The notes: generated by a model from the sequence alone, not told the origin. 64,000 nt of DNA from Paraburkholderia sp. CNPSo 3272 (GCF_024206495.1 NZ_JAMBPQ010000004.1:248001-312000), one strand, 5' to 3'. Shown: positions 18,413-27,417, numbered from the stretch's first letter. Numbers and translations are program-made.

Positions 18413-19405
18413 TCAATGCTTCAGGCACGTATCCGCGTTTTTCCAGGTGCAAACGTCGAGACCCGTGTGAACGATCGGCTTCACCGTTTTTCCTTCGGCG
18501 AGGTCGCGCATCACCATGGCTGCCTGATAGCCCATTTCCTCAGGCCGCTGCCCGACCAGCGCATTGACCTTGTGGTCCTTGAGGGCCTGCAGTTCCGGAC
18601 CGAGCGTATCGGCTGAAACGATTACGAACTGGCCACTGTTGATCTTCTCCATGATCGGCGCGACGACCTGCGAATACGCCTCGGGTGCGAAGAGCGGCCA
18701 GCCGCCCTCGAACACGAATGCCTGGAGCGTACTGGCGTTCGCAGTGAGCGTGTCCTGCATCATCTGGTTCGCTTTCGCGGCGTCGTCGTTCACGTAGAGC
18801 GGGCAGGCGCTGATCTCATGCCAGTTGCTTTCGCCCGCCAGCTTCTTGATGCCTTTCTTGCCCGAGAGCACGTCGCGCGTGCCTTGGGCGCGCTGGTTGA
18901 TGTTCTCGGCCGCGGGGTTGCCCATCACGAGGCAGATGTTGCCGCCCTTGGGCATCAGCGTTTTCAGCTGCTCGCCGAGCTTGACACCCAGCTCGTAGTT
19001 GTCGGTGCCCACATACGCCTTGCGCAACGACTGGTCCTTCGGCAGCAGGTCGGCGTCCGCGGTGATGATCGGAATCTTTGCGTTGCGGCGGCGGATCACT
19101 TCGGCAATGGCTGGCGCGTTCGACGGCGAAATGGCGATCGCCGCGACGCCCTTGGTCAGCAGGTCGTCGACGATCTGCACTTCGGCGCTTTCGTCCGCAG
19201 CTGTCGCCGGGCCGGTGTAGTAGCAGTTGTAGCCCTGTTTGCTGAGCTCCTTGTTGGCCCGGTCGCAGCCCTGGTGCATGAGGTCGAAGTACGGATTGTC
19301 GAGGCCCTTCACGACCAGCGCGAGGGTCTTGTCGGCTGCGTAGGCGGAAGAGGCCAGCATGGCGAGCCCTCCGATCGCAGCGAGATACTTCCACGCCTTC
19401 TTCAT
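18413..19405 (-). CDS. Sugar ABC transporter periplasmic binding protein
   Basis: Periplasmic binding protein of the ribose/fructose type (peripla_BP_4), 330 residues. A signal peptide is clear: MKKAWKYLAAIGGLAML then SSAYA before ADKTLALVVKG. Family parts include VVKGLDNPYFDLMHQGCDRA, GVAAIAISPSNAPAI, and VGTDNYELGVKLGEQL. Several cysteines (CDRA, CYYTG, CPLYV, and two at the C-terminus) suggest disulfides in the periplasm. CAGGAGG stands ahead of the ATG at 19405. It is the last gene of the order ATPase, permease, binding protein. The sugar is unknown; ribose, fructose or xylose-like pentoses are plausible. Confidence 0.9.
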   Translation of the reverse strand: MKKAWKYLAAIGGLAMLASSAYAADKTLALVVKGLDNPYFDLMHQGCDRANKELSKQGYNCYYTGPATAADESAEVQIVDDLLTKGVAAIAISPSNAPAIAEVIRRRNAKIPIITADADLLPKDQSLRKAYVGTDNYELGVKLGEQLKTLMPKGGNICLVMGNPAAENINQRAQGTRDVLSGKKGIKKLAGESNWHEISACPLYVNDDAAKANQMMQDTLTANASTLQAFVFEGGWPLFAPEAYSQVVAPIMEKINSGQFVIVSADTLGPELQALKDHKVNALVGQRPEEMGYQAAMVMRDLAEGKTVKPIVHTGLDVCTWKNADTCLKH

Positions 19406-19590
19406 GGTTTCCTCCTGTTCGGCGCCGGTTGTACGGCGCGCGTGTCTCGTCCAGTTTTCGTCATCGGAAGGAAAGCCCGCGCCCGTGCCTTGGGCTTTCT
19501 GCGGAACCTCGCGCAGCAAGTCGCGCTTCTTTTAATGGCTAACGTCCGGCGGTTCCGCTTGCAGTCCGGCCGCGCCTCCCTGAATTCCGT

Positions 19591-20616
19591 TCAGTCTCCT
19601 TGCCGCTCGCCGCCGAGCCGGTTGAACAGCACGGCGATGATGATGAAGCCGCCCACGACCGTGCCCTGCCAGAATGAGTCGACGCCGAGCAGGATCAGGC
19701 TGTTGCGGATCACTTCGATGAGCGCGGCGCCGACTATCGTGCCAAACGCGCTGCCCACGCCGCCCGCGAGATTGGTGCCGCCGATCACCGTGGCGGCGAT
19801 CACGCGCAGCTCGTCGCCGGTGCCGAGGCCCGTGGTCACCGCGCCGAGCCAGCCCACTTCGAGAATGGCCGCAACGCCTGCCATCAGGCCGCCCAGCACA
19901 TAGACCGAGCAGATGACGCGCCGTACCGGCACGCCTGTGAGATTGGCCGCATGACGGTTGCCGCCGACCGCGAAGACATAGCGGCCCCAGCGCGTGAAGG
20001 CGAAGGCGAACCAGAACAGCAGGCCGAGGACGATCAGAAACCAGACGGGATTGGCCACGCCGAGCGTTTTCCCGCCGCCGAGCACGAGGAGCTTGTGCCC
20101 GTCGGGTCCGAATTCGAAGATGGTCCGGCTTCCGGAGATCACGAGCGCGAGGCTGCGGCCTACGCTCAGCATGCCGAGTGTCACGACGAACGGCTGCATG
20201 TTGAGATACGCGATGAGCAGGCCGTTCACGAGGCCGACTACTCCAGCGGTGAGCAGGCCGAGGCCGATGCCGGCCCAGATCGGGTAGCCCGCGTTCATGG
20301 TGACGGAGAGCACGATGCCGCTCAGGCCGATCGTTGAGCCGACCGAAATGTCGATCCCGCCCGTGACGATGATGGCCATCATCCCTAGCGCGACGATGGC
20401 GACAAAGGCGAAGTTGCGCGTGACGTTGAAGAGGTTTTGCGGGGTGGCGAAAGTCGAGGTGACGAACGAGAGCAGGACGCAGGCCGCGAGCGTCGCCAGC
20501 ACTACCCAGAACACCTGGCTCGCGAGCATTCCGCTCCAGCGGGTGTGGGTTTTCGCGGATTGGGGATCGTCAAGCAGTGTCGGCATCGGGTTCGGCCTTT
20601 GCGGCGCATCGTTCAA
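19591..20616 (-). CDS. Sugar ABC transporter permease (RbsC/FrcC type)
   Basis: Inner-membrane permease of the BPD-transp_2 (RbsC) family with 8-10 hydrophobic segments, about 341 residues. The conserved signatures are ALGMMAIIVTGGIDISVGS and VIGGTNLAGGVGSAFGTIVG; the latter is the cytoplasmic coupling part. The start is not certain. A TTG at 20616 has AGGAGA 7-8 bases upstream, and an ATG at 20586 is ten codons further. The gene lies 185 bases ahead of the binding protein and 128 bases after the ATPase, a gap that carries a duplicated hairpin. Confidence 0.88.
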   Translation of the reverse strand: MNDAPQRPNPMPTLLDDPQSAKTHTRWSGMLASQVFWVVLATLAACVLLSFVTSTFATPQNLFNVTRNFAFVAIVALGMMAIIVTGGIDISVGSTIGLSGIVLSVTMNAGYPIWAGIGLGLLTAGVVGLVNGLLIAYLNMQPFVVTLGMLSVGRSLALVISGSRTIFEFGPDGHKLLVLGGGKTLGVANPVWFLIVLGLLFWFAFAFTRWGRYVFAVGGNRHAANLTGVPVRRVICSVYVLGGLMAGVAAILEVGWLGAVTTGLGTGDELRVIAATVIGGTNLAGGVGSAFGTIVGAALIEVIRNSLILLGVDSFWQGTVVGGFIIIAVLFNRLGGERQGD

Positions 20617-20633
20617 TTTCGGGTCTCCTGTCG

Positions 20634-20727
20634 GCCGCACTTGGCGCTTTAGCGCTTAGTGCGGCCCCATGCAACGCAGTCGGCGCGCACTTGGCGCTTC
20701 AGCGCTTAGTGCGGCCCCATGCAACGC
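20634..20727. repeat. Duplicated 40-base unit forming two hairpins
   Basis: Two copies of a 40-base unit, 20638-20677 and 20688-20727, with a single difference (T at 20650, C at 20700) and a 50-base period. Each copy, with flanking bases, folds into a hairpin; in the first, GCCGCACT (20634-20641) pairs with AGTGCGGC (20658-20665). It lies between the ATPase and permease genes of the sugar importer and overlaps the permease leader. Confidence 0.8.
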
Positions 20728-20744
20728 CTTCGCGCGGGCCGGCT

Positions 20745-21485
20745 TCAGGCGGCGGCGATGGCTCCGGTGATCAGGCCGGTGACTTCCTCCGGCGAAGAGG
20801 CTTCGATCTGCTTGTCCGCCACCATGCGCCCGCGCCGCATGACGACCACGCGGTGGGCGACCTCGAAAACGTCGGGCATGCGGTGACTGATGAGAATGAC
20901 GGCAATGCCGTGTTCGGACAGCCGTTTGATGAGGTCGAGCACCTGCACTACCTGGCGCACGCTGATCGCGGCGGTGGGTTCGTCCATGAGCACGAGCCGC
21001 GCCTCGGACAGTCGCGTGCGCGCGATCGCCACGGCCTGGCGCTGGCCGCCCGACATTTGCCGGACGAGATCGCGCGGGCGCGTTTCGGACTTCAGTTCCT
21101 TGAACAGTTCGGCGGCGCGCCGGTACATGGCCGCGTGATCGAGCACGCGAAAGGGCCATATGCCGATGCGCGGCTCGCGCCCGAGAAAGACGTTGGCCGC
21201 CGCCGTTAGGTTGTCGCAGAGCGCGAGGTCCTGATAGACGACCTCGATGCCTTTGGCGCGGGCATCCACGGGTCGGCTGAAATGAACGGGCTTGCCGTCG
21301 ATGAGGACTTCGCCGTGAGAGGGCGGGAAGTTGCCGGCGATGACCTTCACCAGCGTCGATTTTCCGGCCCCGTTGTCGCCCATGAGTCCGACCACCTGGC
21401 CGGGTTCCAGGCTCAACGTCACGTCGGTCAGCGCCTGAATGGCGCCGAAGTGCCTGGAAACGCCTCTGAGCTCAAGAAGACTCAT
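20745..21485 (-). CDS. Sugar ABC transporter ATPase (FrcA-like, single domain)
   Basis: ABC ATPase with one nucleotide-binding domain, 246 residues. It shows Walker A GDNGAGKST near residue 36, Q-loop VVYQDLALC, signature MSGGQRQAVAIAR, Walker B LVLMDEPTAAI and H-loop LISHRMPD. Most carbohydrate ATPases of the RbsA type have two such domains and about 500 residues; the single-domain form matches FrcA of fructose importers. It is the first gene of the operon, starting 59 bases after a perfect palindrome. The ATPase-first order differs from the rhizobial frcB-frcC-frcA order. Confidence 0.9.
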   Translation of the reverse strand: MSLLELRGVSRHFGAIQALTDVTLSLEPGQVVGLMGDNGAGKSTLVKVIAGNFPPSHGEVLIDGKPVHFSRPVDARAKGIEVVYQDLALCDNLTAAANVFLGREPRIGIWPFRVLDHAAMYRRAAELFKELKSETRPRDLVRQMSGGQRQAVAIARTRLSEARLVLMDEPTAAISVRQVVQVLDLIKRLSEHGIAVILISHRMPDVFEVAHRVVVMRRGRMVADKQIEASSPEEVTGLITGAIAAA

Positions 21486-21543
21486 GGACTGTCGCGCTCG
21501 CGCTTGTGAAGCCGCCCGTTGCAGTGTCCAGGGTGGCCGGGAG

Positions 21544-21561
21544 ACATGCTAACTAGCATGT
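21544..21561. promoter_or_regulatory. Perfect 18-base palindrome upstream of sugar ABC operon
   Basis: Half-sites ACATGCTA (21544-21551) and TAGCATGT (21554-21561) are exact inverse complements around a 2-base centre, followed on the plus strand by six T. It lies 59 bases before the ATPase start. Operator function for a dimeric repressor is likely. Terminator function on the plus strand is less likely because no plus-strand gene ends nearby. Confidence 0.6.
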
Positions 21562-21696
21562 TTTTTAGAGCACGATGGGGCTTTTAGCAAGACTATTTCA
21601 TCTGCCGGTCCTGTCACGCCGCGAGCAGGCCGCCGATGAGATAAAATTGCGTTTTCGCCGAAATCCCCCGCCAGACGGACCTGGCGGGCGCTTGTC

Positions 21697-22170
21697 TCAG
21701 GCTTCCAGCGGCATCGCGCTCGTCCCCTTGAGTTCATCGAGGCAGACGATCGACTGCACGCTGTTCACGCCCGGCGCGCGCATCAGCGTATCGAGCAGGA
21801 ATTCCGAAAGCGCCTTGAGATCGCGCGCCACCACCTTCAGGACGTAGTCGATATCGCCAGTCACGGAGTAGCACTCCTGCACTTGCGGCAACGTCGCGAC
21901 GAGTTCCTTGAACTTGACGAGCTCGCGCATGTGCCCGCGCTCCATCGTTACCTGAATGAAGGCGACCACGCCGAAGCCGAGCGCCTGTGCGTCGAGGCGC
22001 GTCTCATAGCGCCGGATCACGCCGAGCTCCTCGAGCCGCCGGTGACGCCGGAGTGTCTGCGCGGGCGAGAGCTTGATCGCGGCCGCGAGTTCGAGGTTCG
22101 ATGCGCGTCCGCGCTCCTGCAGTGCGGCGAGAAGCCGCATGTCGATCGTATCGAGCGCGAGATTTTGCAT
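21697..22170 (-). CDS. Lrp/AsnC-family regulator
   Basis: Lrp/AsnC regulator, 157 residues. The N-terminal HTH occupies residues 5-60 (LDTIDMRLLAALQERGRAS, LSPAQTLRRHRRLEELGVI). The C-terminal RAM/AsnC effector domain includes CYSVTGDIDYVLKVVARDL, the family's amino-acid-sensing loop, and a closing VNSVQSIVCLDELKGTSA. It is divergent from an AroP-type permease and tyrB, so it probably controls aromatic amino acid uptake and transamination. Confidence 0.92.
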   Translation of the reverse strand: MQNLALDTIDMRLLAALQERGRASNLELAAAIKLSPAQTLRRHRRLEELGVIRRYETRLDAQALGFGVVAFIQVTMERGHMRELVKFKELVATLPQVQECYSVTGDIDYVLKVVARDLKALSEFLLDTLMRAPGVNSVQSIVCLDELKGTSAMPLEA

Positions 22171-22424
22171 TTATCTTGCGTGAGATGGGTTTGAGGCGAG
22201 AGGGAATTGTATCAATCAGGGTTTGCCTGCGTACGAGATGAAATCATATTTTTCCGCGTCAACTATACACTGGGCGCACCCGATCGGGCTGGCGGCCAAC
22301 ACCACCACGCCCGGCAGCGCGCCGATGCGGGACGTTGTGCGCGCAATTTTATTTCGTGGAGCGGAGCAGGCGTCCTACCCGGACGCTTTGACCCCGCTCA
22401 GATAAGTCGGAGACAGGAAGAGAC
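22171..22424. promoter_or_regulatory. Divergent region, Lrp-type regulator / aroP
   Basis: 254 bases between divergent starts. It contains an A/T-rich patch at about 22205-22270 with a possible -10 box TATACA near 22264. This is the natural site for Lrp-type binding, but I cannot define individual boxes. Confidence 0.35.
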
Positions 22425-23819
22425 ATGGTTTCAAACGACACGCGTGAAAATCGCGGCCAGCTAAAACGCGGCCTCAAGAATCGCCACATCCAGCTTATTG
22501 CGCTGGGCGGTGCGATCGGCACGGGCCTGTTCCTCGGCATTGCGCAGACAATTCAGACGGCCGGCCCCTCGGTGCTGCTCGGCTACGGCGTCGCCGGCAT
22601 CATTGCGTTCTTCATCATGCGGCAACTCGGGGAGATGGTCGTGGACGAGCCCGTCGCCGGTTCGTTCAGCTATTTCGCCGACAAGTATTTCGGCCCGTTC
22701 GCGGGCTTTCTCTCCGGCTGGAACTACTGGGTGCTCTACGTGCTCGTGAGCATGGCCGAGCTTTCGGCAGTCGGCATCTACATGCATTACTGGTGGCCGA
22801 CGCTGCCTACATGGGTCTCGGCGCTCGTGTTCTTCGTCGTGATCAACGGTATCAACCTCACGAGCGTCAAGTCGTACGGCGAACTCGAGTTCTGGTTCGC
22901 CATCATCAAGGTGCTCGCGATCGTCGGCATGATCGCCTTCGGAGGATGGCTCCTGTTCTCGGGCTCGGCCGGTCCCGAGGCAAGCGTGTCGAACCTCTGG
23001 CGCAACGGCGGTTTCTTCCCGCACGGCGTCTCAGGTCTCGTCATGGCCATGGCGGTCGTGATGTTCTCGTTCGGCGGGCTGGAGCTGGTCGGCATCACCG
23101 CGGCGGAGGCCGATGATCCCTCGCACAGCATTCCGCGCGCGACGAATCAGGTGATCTACCGCATCCTGATTTTCTACATCGGCGCGCTCGGCGTGCTGCT
23201 CTCGCTCTACCCCTGGCAGAAGGTCGTGGCCGGCGGCAGCCCCTTCGTGCTGATCTTCCACGCGATGAACAGCGACCTCGTGGCCAACGTGCTGAACCTC
23301 GTCGTGCTGACGGCGGCGCTCTCGGTCTACAACAGCGGCGTGTACTGCAACAGCCGCATGCTCTACGGCCTCGCGCAGCAAGGCAATGCGCCGAAGGCGC
23401 TGCTCAAGGTGAGCCGGCGCGGCATTCCGCTGGCGGCGCTCGGCGTGTCGGCGTTCGTCACGGCCGCCTGTGTGATCATCAACTACTTCATGCCCGGCAA
23501 GGCGTTCGAACTGCTGATGGGACTCGTCGTGTCCGCGCTCATCATCAACTGGGCGATGATCAGCCTGATTCACCTGAAGTTCCGCCGCGAGAAGGCGCGT
23601 ACCGGTCAGACGACCACGTTCCGCAGCCTCGGTTATCCGCTGACGAATTACGTGTGTCTTGCGTTCCTCGGCGGCATTCTCGTTGTAATGTATCTGATTC
23701 CGGATCTGCGCATTTCCGTGTACCTGATTCCGGTCTGGCTGGGCGTGCTTGGGCTCGCCTACCGCCTGTGGTGCCGCAAGTCGGCGCCGGCGCTGCAACG
23801 CGGCGTGCCGGCTCCTTAA
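22425..23819 (+). CDS. aroP: AroP/PheP-type amino acid permease
   Basis: APC-superfamily amino acid transporter, 464 residues with 12 membrane segments. The family start LKRGLKNRHIQLIALGGAIGT and the helix-1 motif GTGLFLGIAQTIQTAGPSV are characteristic of the AAT group that includes AroP, PheP and ProY. The consensus loop GLELVGITAAEADDPSHSIP, conserved in this group, is present. Close linkage to tyrB (43 bases) and a divergent Lrp gene points to aromatic amino acids. AroP against PheP or ProY cannot be settled from sequence alone. Confidence 0.88.
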   Translation: MVSNDTRENRGQLKRGLKNRHIQLIALGGAIGTGLFLGIAQTIQTAGPSVLLGYGVAGIIAFFIMRQLGEMVVDEPVAGSFSYFADKYFGPFAGFLSGWNYWVLYVLVSMAELSAVGIYMHYWWPTLPTWVSALVFFVVINGINLTSVKSYGELEFWFAIIKVLAIVGMIAFGGWLLFSGSAGPEASVSNLWRNGGFFPHGVSGLVMAMAVVMFSFGGLELVGITAAEADDPSHSIPRATNQVIYRILIFYIGALGVLLSLYPWQKVVAGGSPFVLIFHAMNSDLVANVLNLVVLTAALSVYNSGVYCNSRMLYGLAQQGNAPKALLKVSRRGIPLAALGVSAFVTAACVIINYFMPGKAFELLMGLVVSALIINWAMISLIHLKFRREKARTGQTTTFRSLGYPLTNYVCLAFLGGILVVMYLIPDLRISVYLIPVWLGVLGLAYRLWCRKSAPALQRGVPAP

Positions 23820-23862
23820 GCGCTGATATTCGTCCCGAATTTCGTCCAGAGAGTTAAACAGC

Positions 23863-25059
23863 ATGTTCGAACACATCGATGCCTACCCCGGCGACCCGAT
23901 CCTTTCGCTCAACGAGAACTTCCAGAAGGACCCGCGTCAGAACAAGGTCAATCTGAGCATCGGCATCTACTTCGACGACGAAGGCCGTCTGCCCGTCATG
24001 AAGGCCGTTCACGCGGCCGAGGCGGCGATTCTCGAGGAGCCGGGTCCGAAGCCGTATCTGCCGATGGCCGGTTTCGCGCAGTATCGCGACGCCGTGCAGG
24101 CACTGGTGTTCGGCGCTGACTGCCCGTCGCGCGCGGCCGGCCGCATCGCGACCGTGCAGACGCTGGGCGGCTCGGGCGCGCTCAAGGTGGGCGCCGATTT
24201 CATCAAGCGCTACTTTGCGACCAGCCAGGTGTGGGTGAGCGATCCGACGTGGGAGAACCATCGCTTCATCTTCGAGCGCGCGGGCTTCACGGTGAACACG
24301 TATCCGTACTACGACGAGGTGACGGGCGGCCTGAAGTTCGAGGCGATGCTCTCGGCCATCGACGCGCTGCCGGCGAAGAGCGTCGTGCTGCTGCACGCGT
24401 GCTGCCATAACCCGACGGGCGTCGATCTGGATCGCGCGCAATGGGAGCAAGTGATCGACGTGCTGCAAAAGCGCGACCTGCTGCCGTTCGTCGACATGGC
24501 GTATCAGGGCTTCGGCGCGGGACTCGAGGACGACGCGTTCGCGGTGCGCGAGCTTGCGCGCCGCGGGGTGCCGGCGCTCGTGGCGAATTCGTTCTCGAAG
24601 AACTTCTCGCTCTACGGCGAGCGTTGCGGCGGGCTGCACGTGATCTGCGAAGACGCGGCGGCCGCCGAACGCGTGCTCGGCCAGCTCACGGGCTCGGTGC
24701 GCGCGAACTACAGCAATCCGCCCACGCACGGCGCGAAGATCGTCACGCGCGTGCTGGGCACGCCGGAACTGAAGGCGTCGTGGGAGCAGGAGCTGGCGGC
24801 GATGTGCGAGCGCATTGCGCGCATGCGCGTGGCGATTCACGACGGCCTGCGCGCGCATGCGGGCGAAGCGGCGCTCGCGCGCTACGTGAAGCAACGCGGC
24901 ATGTTCACGTACACGGGCTTAAGTGAGAAGCAGGTCGAGCGCCTGAAAGAGGAATTCGGCGTGTACATCCTGCGCTCGGGCCGGATGTGCGTGGCAGGCC
25001 TGAACGAGAAGAACGTGAGCGTGGTGGTCGACTCGGTCGGCAAGGTGATGGGGGACTGA
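23863..25059 (+). CDS. tyrB: Aromatic amino acid aminotransferase
   Basis: Class I PLP aminotransferase of the AspC/TyrB type, 398 residues. Landmarks are the opening FEHIDAYPGDPILSL, the NKVNLSIGIYFDDEGRLPV segment, HACCHNPTGVDL, and the PLP lysine in NSFSKNFSLYGER near residue 247. Arg at the family's C-terminal substrate position is visible in YILRSGRMCVAGL. It moves the amino group from Tyr, Phe or Trp (and Asp) to 2-oxoglutarate. It lies 43 bases after aroP, so import and first catabolic or biosynthetic step are probably co-transcribed. Confidence 0.92.
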   Translation: MFEHIDAYPGDPILSLNENFQKDPRQNKVNLSIGIYFDDEGRLPVMKAVHAAEAAILEEPGPKPYLPMAGFAQYRDAVQALVFGADCPSRAAGRIATVQTLGGSGALKVGADFIKRYFATSQVWVSDPTWENHRFIFERAGFTVNTYPYYDEVTGGLKFEAMLSAIDALPAKSVVLLHACCHNPTGVDLDRAQWEQVIDVLQKRDLLPFVDMAYQGFGAGLEDDAFAVRELARRGVPALVANSFSKNFSLYGERCGGLHVICEDAAAAERVLGQLTGSVRANYSNPPTHGAKIVTRVLGTPELKASWEQELAAMCERIARMRVAIHDGLRAHAGEAALARYVKQRGMFTYTGLSEKQVERLKEEFGVYILRSGRMCVAGLNEKNVSVVVDSVGKVMGD

Positions 25060-25362
25060 GGAAGGGCGGGGTACGTGCCCCGATATCCTTCGCGCGCCGC
25101 TGGTGTGCCGGTATCATCCGGACGCTCCGGCGGCGTTTTCACATCTGGGCCGCCGAGCCGCTTGCCGGCGCCGCATCCGCCGGCGACGCCGCCGCCGGTT
25201 GCCATCCGACGATTCCAGGTTTCGTCGTCCCGATCTATTCATCCGGCATCAAACCGCCAGTCTGTCAAGCGGTAGGGAGTAGATGGCACACATGCCGGCC
25301 GCGCACGGTCTTCCAGGTCTTACCCTGATAGAATGCGTGAGCCGCAACGTAGTGGATTGCTG

Positions 25363-25773
25363 ATGAAATTGCTTGATGCCCTCGTCGAACAACGGATTGC
25401 CGCCGCGGCTGCGCGCGGTGACCTCGACGACCTGCCCGGCGCCGGTGCGCCGCAGACGCTCGACGACGACCTGCTCGTGCCCGAAGAAGTGCGCATAGCC
25501 CACCGCATCCTGAAGAACGCGGGCTTCGTGCCGCCCGCAGTCGAACAGCTGCGGGCCTTGCGCGACCTCGACGAAGCGCTCGCCACGGTGGGCGAGAAGG
25601 CCGCGCAATGCCGTCTGCGAGCGCGCATGCTGGCGCTCGACATGGCGCTCGAATCCTTGCGCGGCGGACCGATGGTCGTGCCGCACGAATATCGCCGCCG
25701 CATCGCCGAGCGTTTGTCCGAACGCGCAGCGGGCGAGCCCGGCCTCCCGGGGCTCCCGGCGGGGGCTGCGTGA
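25363..25773 (+). CDS. DUF1992 (DnaJ-homologue C28-like) protein
   Basis: A 136-residue protein of the DUF1992 family. The diagnostic block is LLDALVEQRIAAAAARGDLD followed by LPGAGAP, LVPEEVRIAHRILKNAGFV and PPAVEQLRAL. The function of this family is not established; in eukaryotes the domain occurs in DNAJC28. The start is either ATG 25363 or an ATG ten codons earlier (25333); neither has a strong ribosome site, and the shorter form matches the family's usual beginning. Its TGA overlaps the GTG of tadA. Confidence 0.85.
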   Translation: MKLLDALVEQRIAAAAARGDLDDLPGAGAPQTLDDDLLVPEEVRIAHRILKNAGFVPPAVEQLRALRDLDEALATVGEKAAQCRLRARMLALDMALESLRGGPMVVPHEYRRRIAERLSERAAGEPGLPGLPAGAA

Positions 25774-26465
25774 CGGGCGGCCCCGTCCAGCCAGACGCCC
25801 CCGGCAGCGAACGCGAAGAGGCGCACCCGGTGGTCACTTCGCCTGCCGGATCGGTTCCCGCCGACCCACTCATGACGGCGTCCGCAGTCGCGCCTCAATC
25901 CGACGTCCAAGCCGATCCCGTCTCCGGGCGCGACCGGCATTTCATGCGCCTCGCACAGGCCGCCGCCGAAGAGGCGCGCGCCGCCGGTGAAGTGCCCGTG
26001 GGCGCGGTGCTCGTGCGCGGTGACGAAGTGATTGCCTCGGGCTTCAATCATCCGATCGGCGCGCACGATCCTTCCGCGCACGCCGAAATGGCGGCCTTGC
26101 GCGCGGCGGCGCACGCGCTGGGTAACTACCGCTTGCCCGGCTGCGAACTCTATGTGACCCTTGAACCGTGCCTGATGTGTGCCGGCGCGGTCATGCACGC
26201 GCGCATCGCACGGGTGGTGTTCGGCGCGCATGACCCGAAAACCGGCGCATGCGGCAGCGTGGTCGACGCCTTCGCCAACGAGCAGCTCAATCATCACACG
26301 AGCGTCTCTGGAGGGGTGCTGGCGGACGAGTGCGGCGAGGCGCTGCGTGCCTTCTTCGCCGAGCGCCGGCGCGCGAGCCGGGAAGCGCGCCGCACGGCCC
26401 GGGAACAGGCCGACCAAGGGCAGGGGGAGACTGGGGTAGCCGGTCCGGACGAACCCGCGGGTTGA
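25770..26465 (+). CDS. tadA: tRNA-specific adenosine deaminase
   Basis: Zinc-dependent A34-to-I34 tRNA deaminase, cytosolic. The zinc and proton-shuttle motif HAEM and the later PCLMC are intact, and VPVGAVLVRGDEVIASGFN precedes them. With a GTG start at 25770 (GTGA overlap with the previous stop) the protein is 231 residues, longer than the usual 150-180. About 45 low-complexity residues precede the deaminase core and a charged 30-residue tail follows it. An internal ATG at 25872 would remove most of the leader. Confidence 0.9.
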   Translation: MTGGPVQPDAPGSEREEAHPVVTSPAGSVPADPLMTASAVAPQSDVQADPVSGRDRHFMRLAQAAAEEARAAGEVPVGAVLVRGDEVIASGFNHPIGAHDPSAHAEMAALRAAAHALGNYRLPGCELYVTLEPCLMCAGAVMHARIARVVFGAHDPKTGACGSVVDAFANEQLNHHTSVSGGVLADECGEALRAFFAERRRASREARRTAREQADQGQGETGVAGPDEPAG

Positions 26466-26490
26466 ACCTCACGGTTGAATCGAATTGCAC

Positions 26491-27417
26491 ATGACCATTC
26501 ATCGCACCATCGAGCTGGTTGCTCCGTCCGGTTATCCGCATGACGCGGAAGCGGTGCACCGTGCGCTTGCCCGGTTGCGGGCGCAAGGCCATCACGTCAG
26601 CGGCGTGCAGGCGACCGAGCGGCGCTATCAGCGCTTTGCCGGCACGGATGGCCAGCGCGCGGCGGAACTGAATCGCCTCGCCGACCCGTCGCGCGACCTG
26701 CCGGACATCGTACTCGCCGTGCGTGGCGGCTACGGCGCGGTGCGCATCCTGCACGGTCTCGATTACGACGGACTACAACGGCGTTTGACGGATCAGCCGA
26801 TTGCGTTCGTGGGCCATAGCGATTTCACCGCCATTCAGCTTGCGCTGCTCGCGCGCGCCGGCCTCACGACGTTCGGCGGTCCGATGCTCTGCAGCGACTT
26901 CGGCGCCGAGAGTCTCAGCAGCTTCACGATGCATCACTTCTGGGACGCGCTCTCGAAACCGAAATATACGCTCAAGGTGAATGCGCCGCAGGCCCAGTCG
27001 ACGAATGTTTCGGGTACGCTCTGGGGCGGCAATCTGGCCGTGCTGACTTCGTTGATCGGCACGCCTTATCTGCCGTCGGTCGAGGGCGGCATCCTCTTCG
27101 TCGAAGACGTGAACGAGCAGCCGTTCCGCATCGAGCGCATGATTTATCAGCTGCATCTGACCGGCATTCTTGCTCGCCAGCAAGCCCTGGTGCTGGGCGA
27201 CTTCACCGGCCACAAGCAGTTCGATTACGACAACGGCTACGATCTGCGCGAAATGGTGGAGCAGGTGCGTGCAGTGGTGGGCATTCCAGTGGTGACGGGT
27301 CTGCCGTTCGGCCATATTCCCGATATGGTCACGTTGCCGATGGGCGCACCTGGGCAGCTGATCACCACCGCACATGGCTTCGAGCTGACCGTGAGCGGCT
27401 ATCCGCATCTGAGTTGA
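26491..27417 (+). CDS. ldcA: LD-carboxypeptidase (S66)
   Basis: Cytosolic LD-carboxypeptidase of family S66, 308 residues, which removes the terminal D-Ala from murein tetrapeptides during peptidoglycan recycling. The nucleophile Ser lies in VGHSDFTAIQ near residue 109, after LAVRGGYGAVRIL. The supporting Glu and His are expected in ILFVEDVNEQPFRIERM and GLPFGHIPDMVTLPMG. The ATG at 26491 gives the usual start MTIHRTIELVAPSGYP. It is 25 bases after tadA and is followed directly by a terminator. Confidence 0.92.
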   Translation: MTIHRTIELVAPSGYPHDAEAVHRALARLRAQGHHVSGVQATERRYQRFAGTDGQRAAELNRLADPSRDLPDIVLAVRGGYGAVRILHGLDYDGLQRRLTDQPIAFVGHSDFTAIQLALLARAGLTTFGGPMLCSDFGAESLSSFTMHHFWDALSKPKYTLKVNAPQAQSTNVSGTLWGGNLAVLTSLIGTPYLPSVEGGILFVEDVNEQPFRIERMIYQLHLTGILARQQALVLGDFTGHKQFDYDNGYDLREMVEQVRAVVGIPVVTGLPFGHIPDMVTLPMGAPGQLITTAHGFELTVSGYPHLS

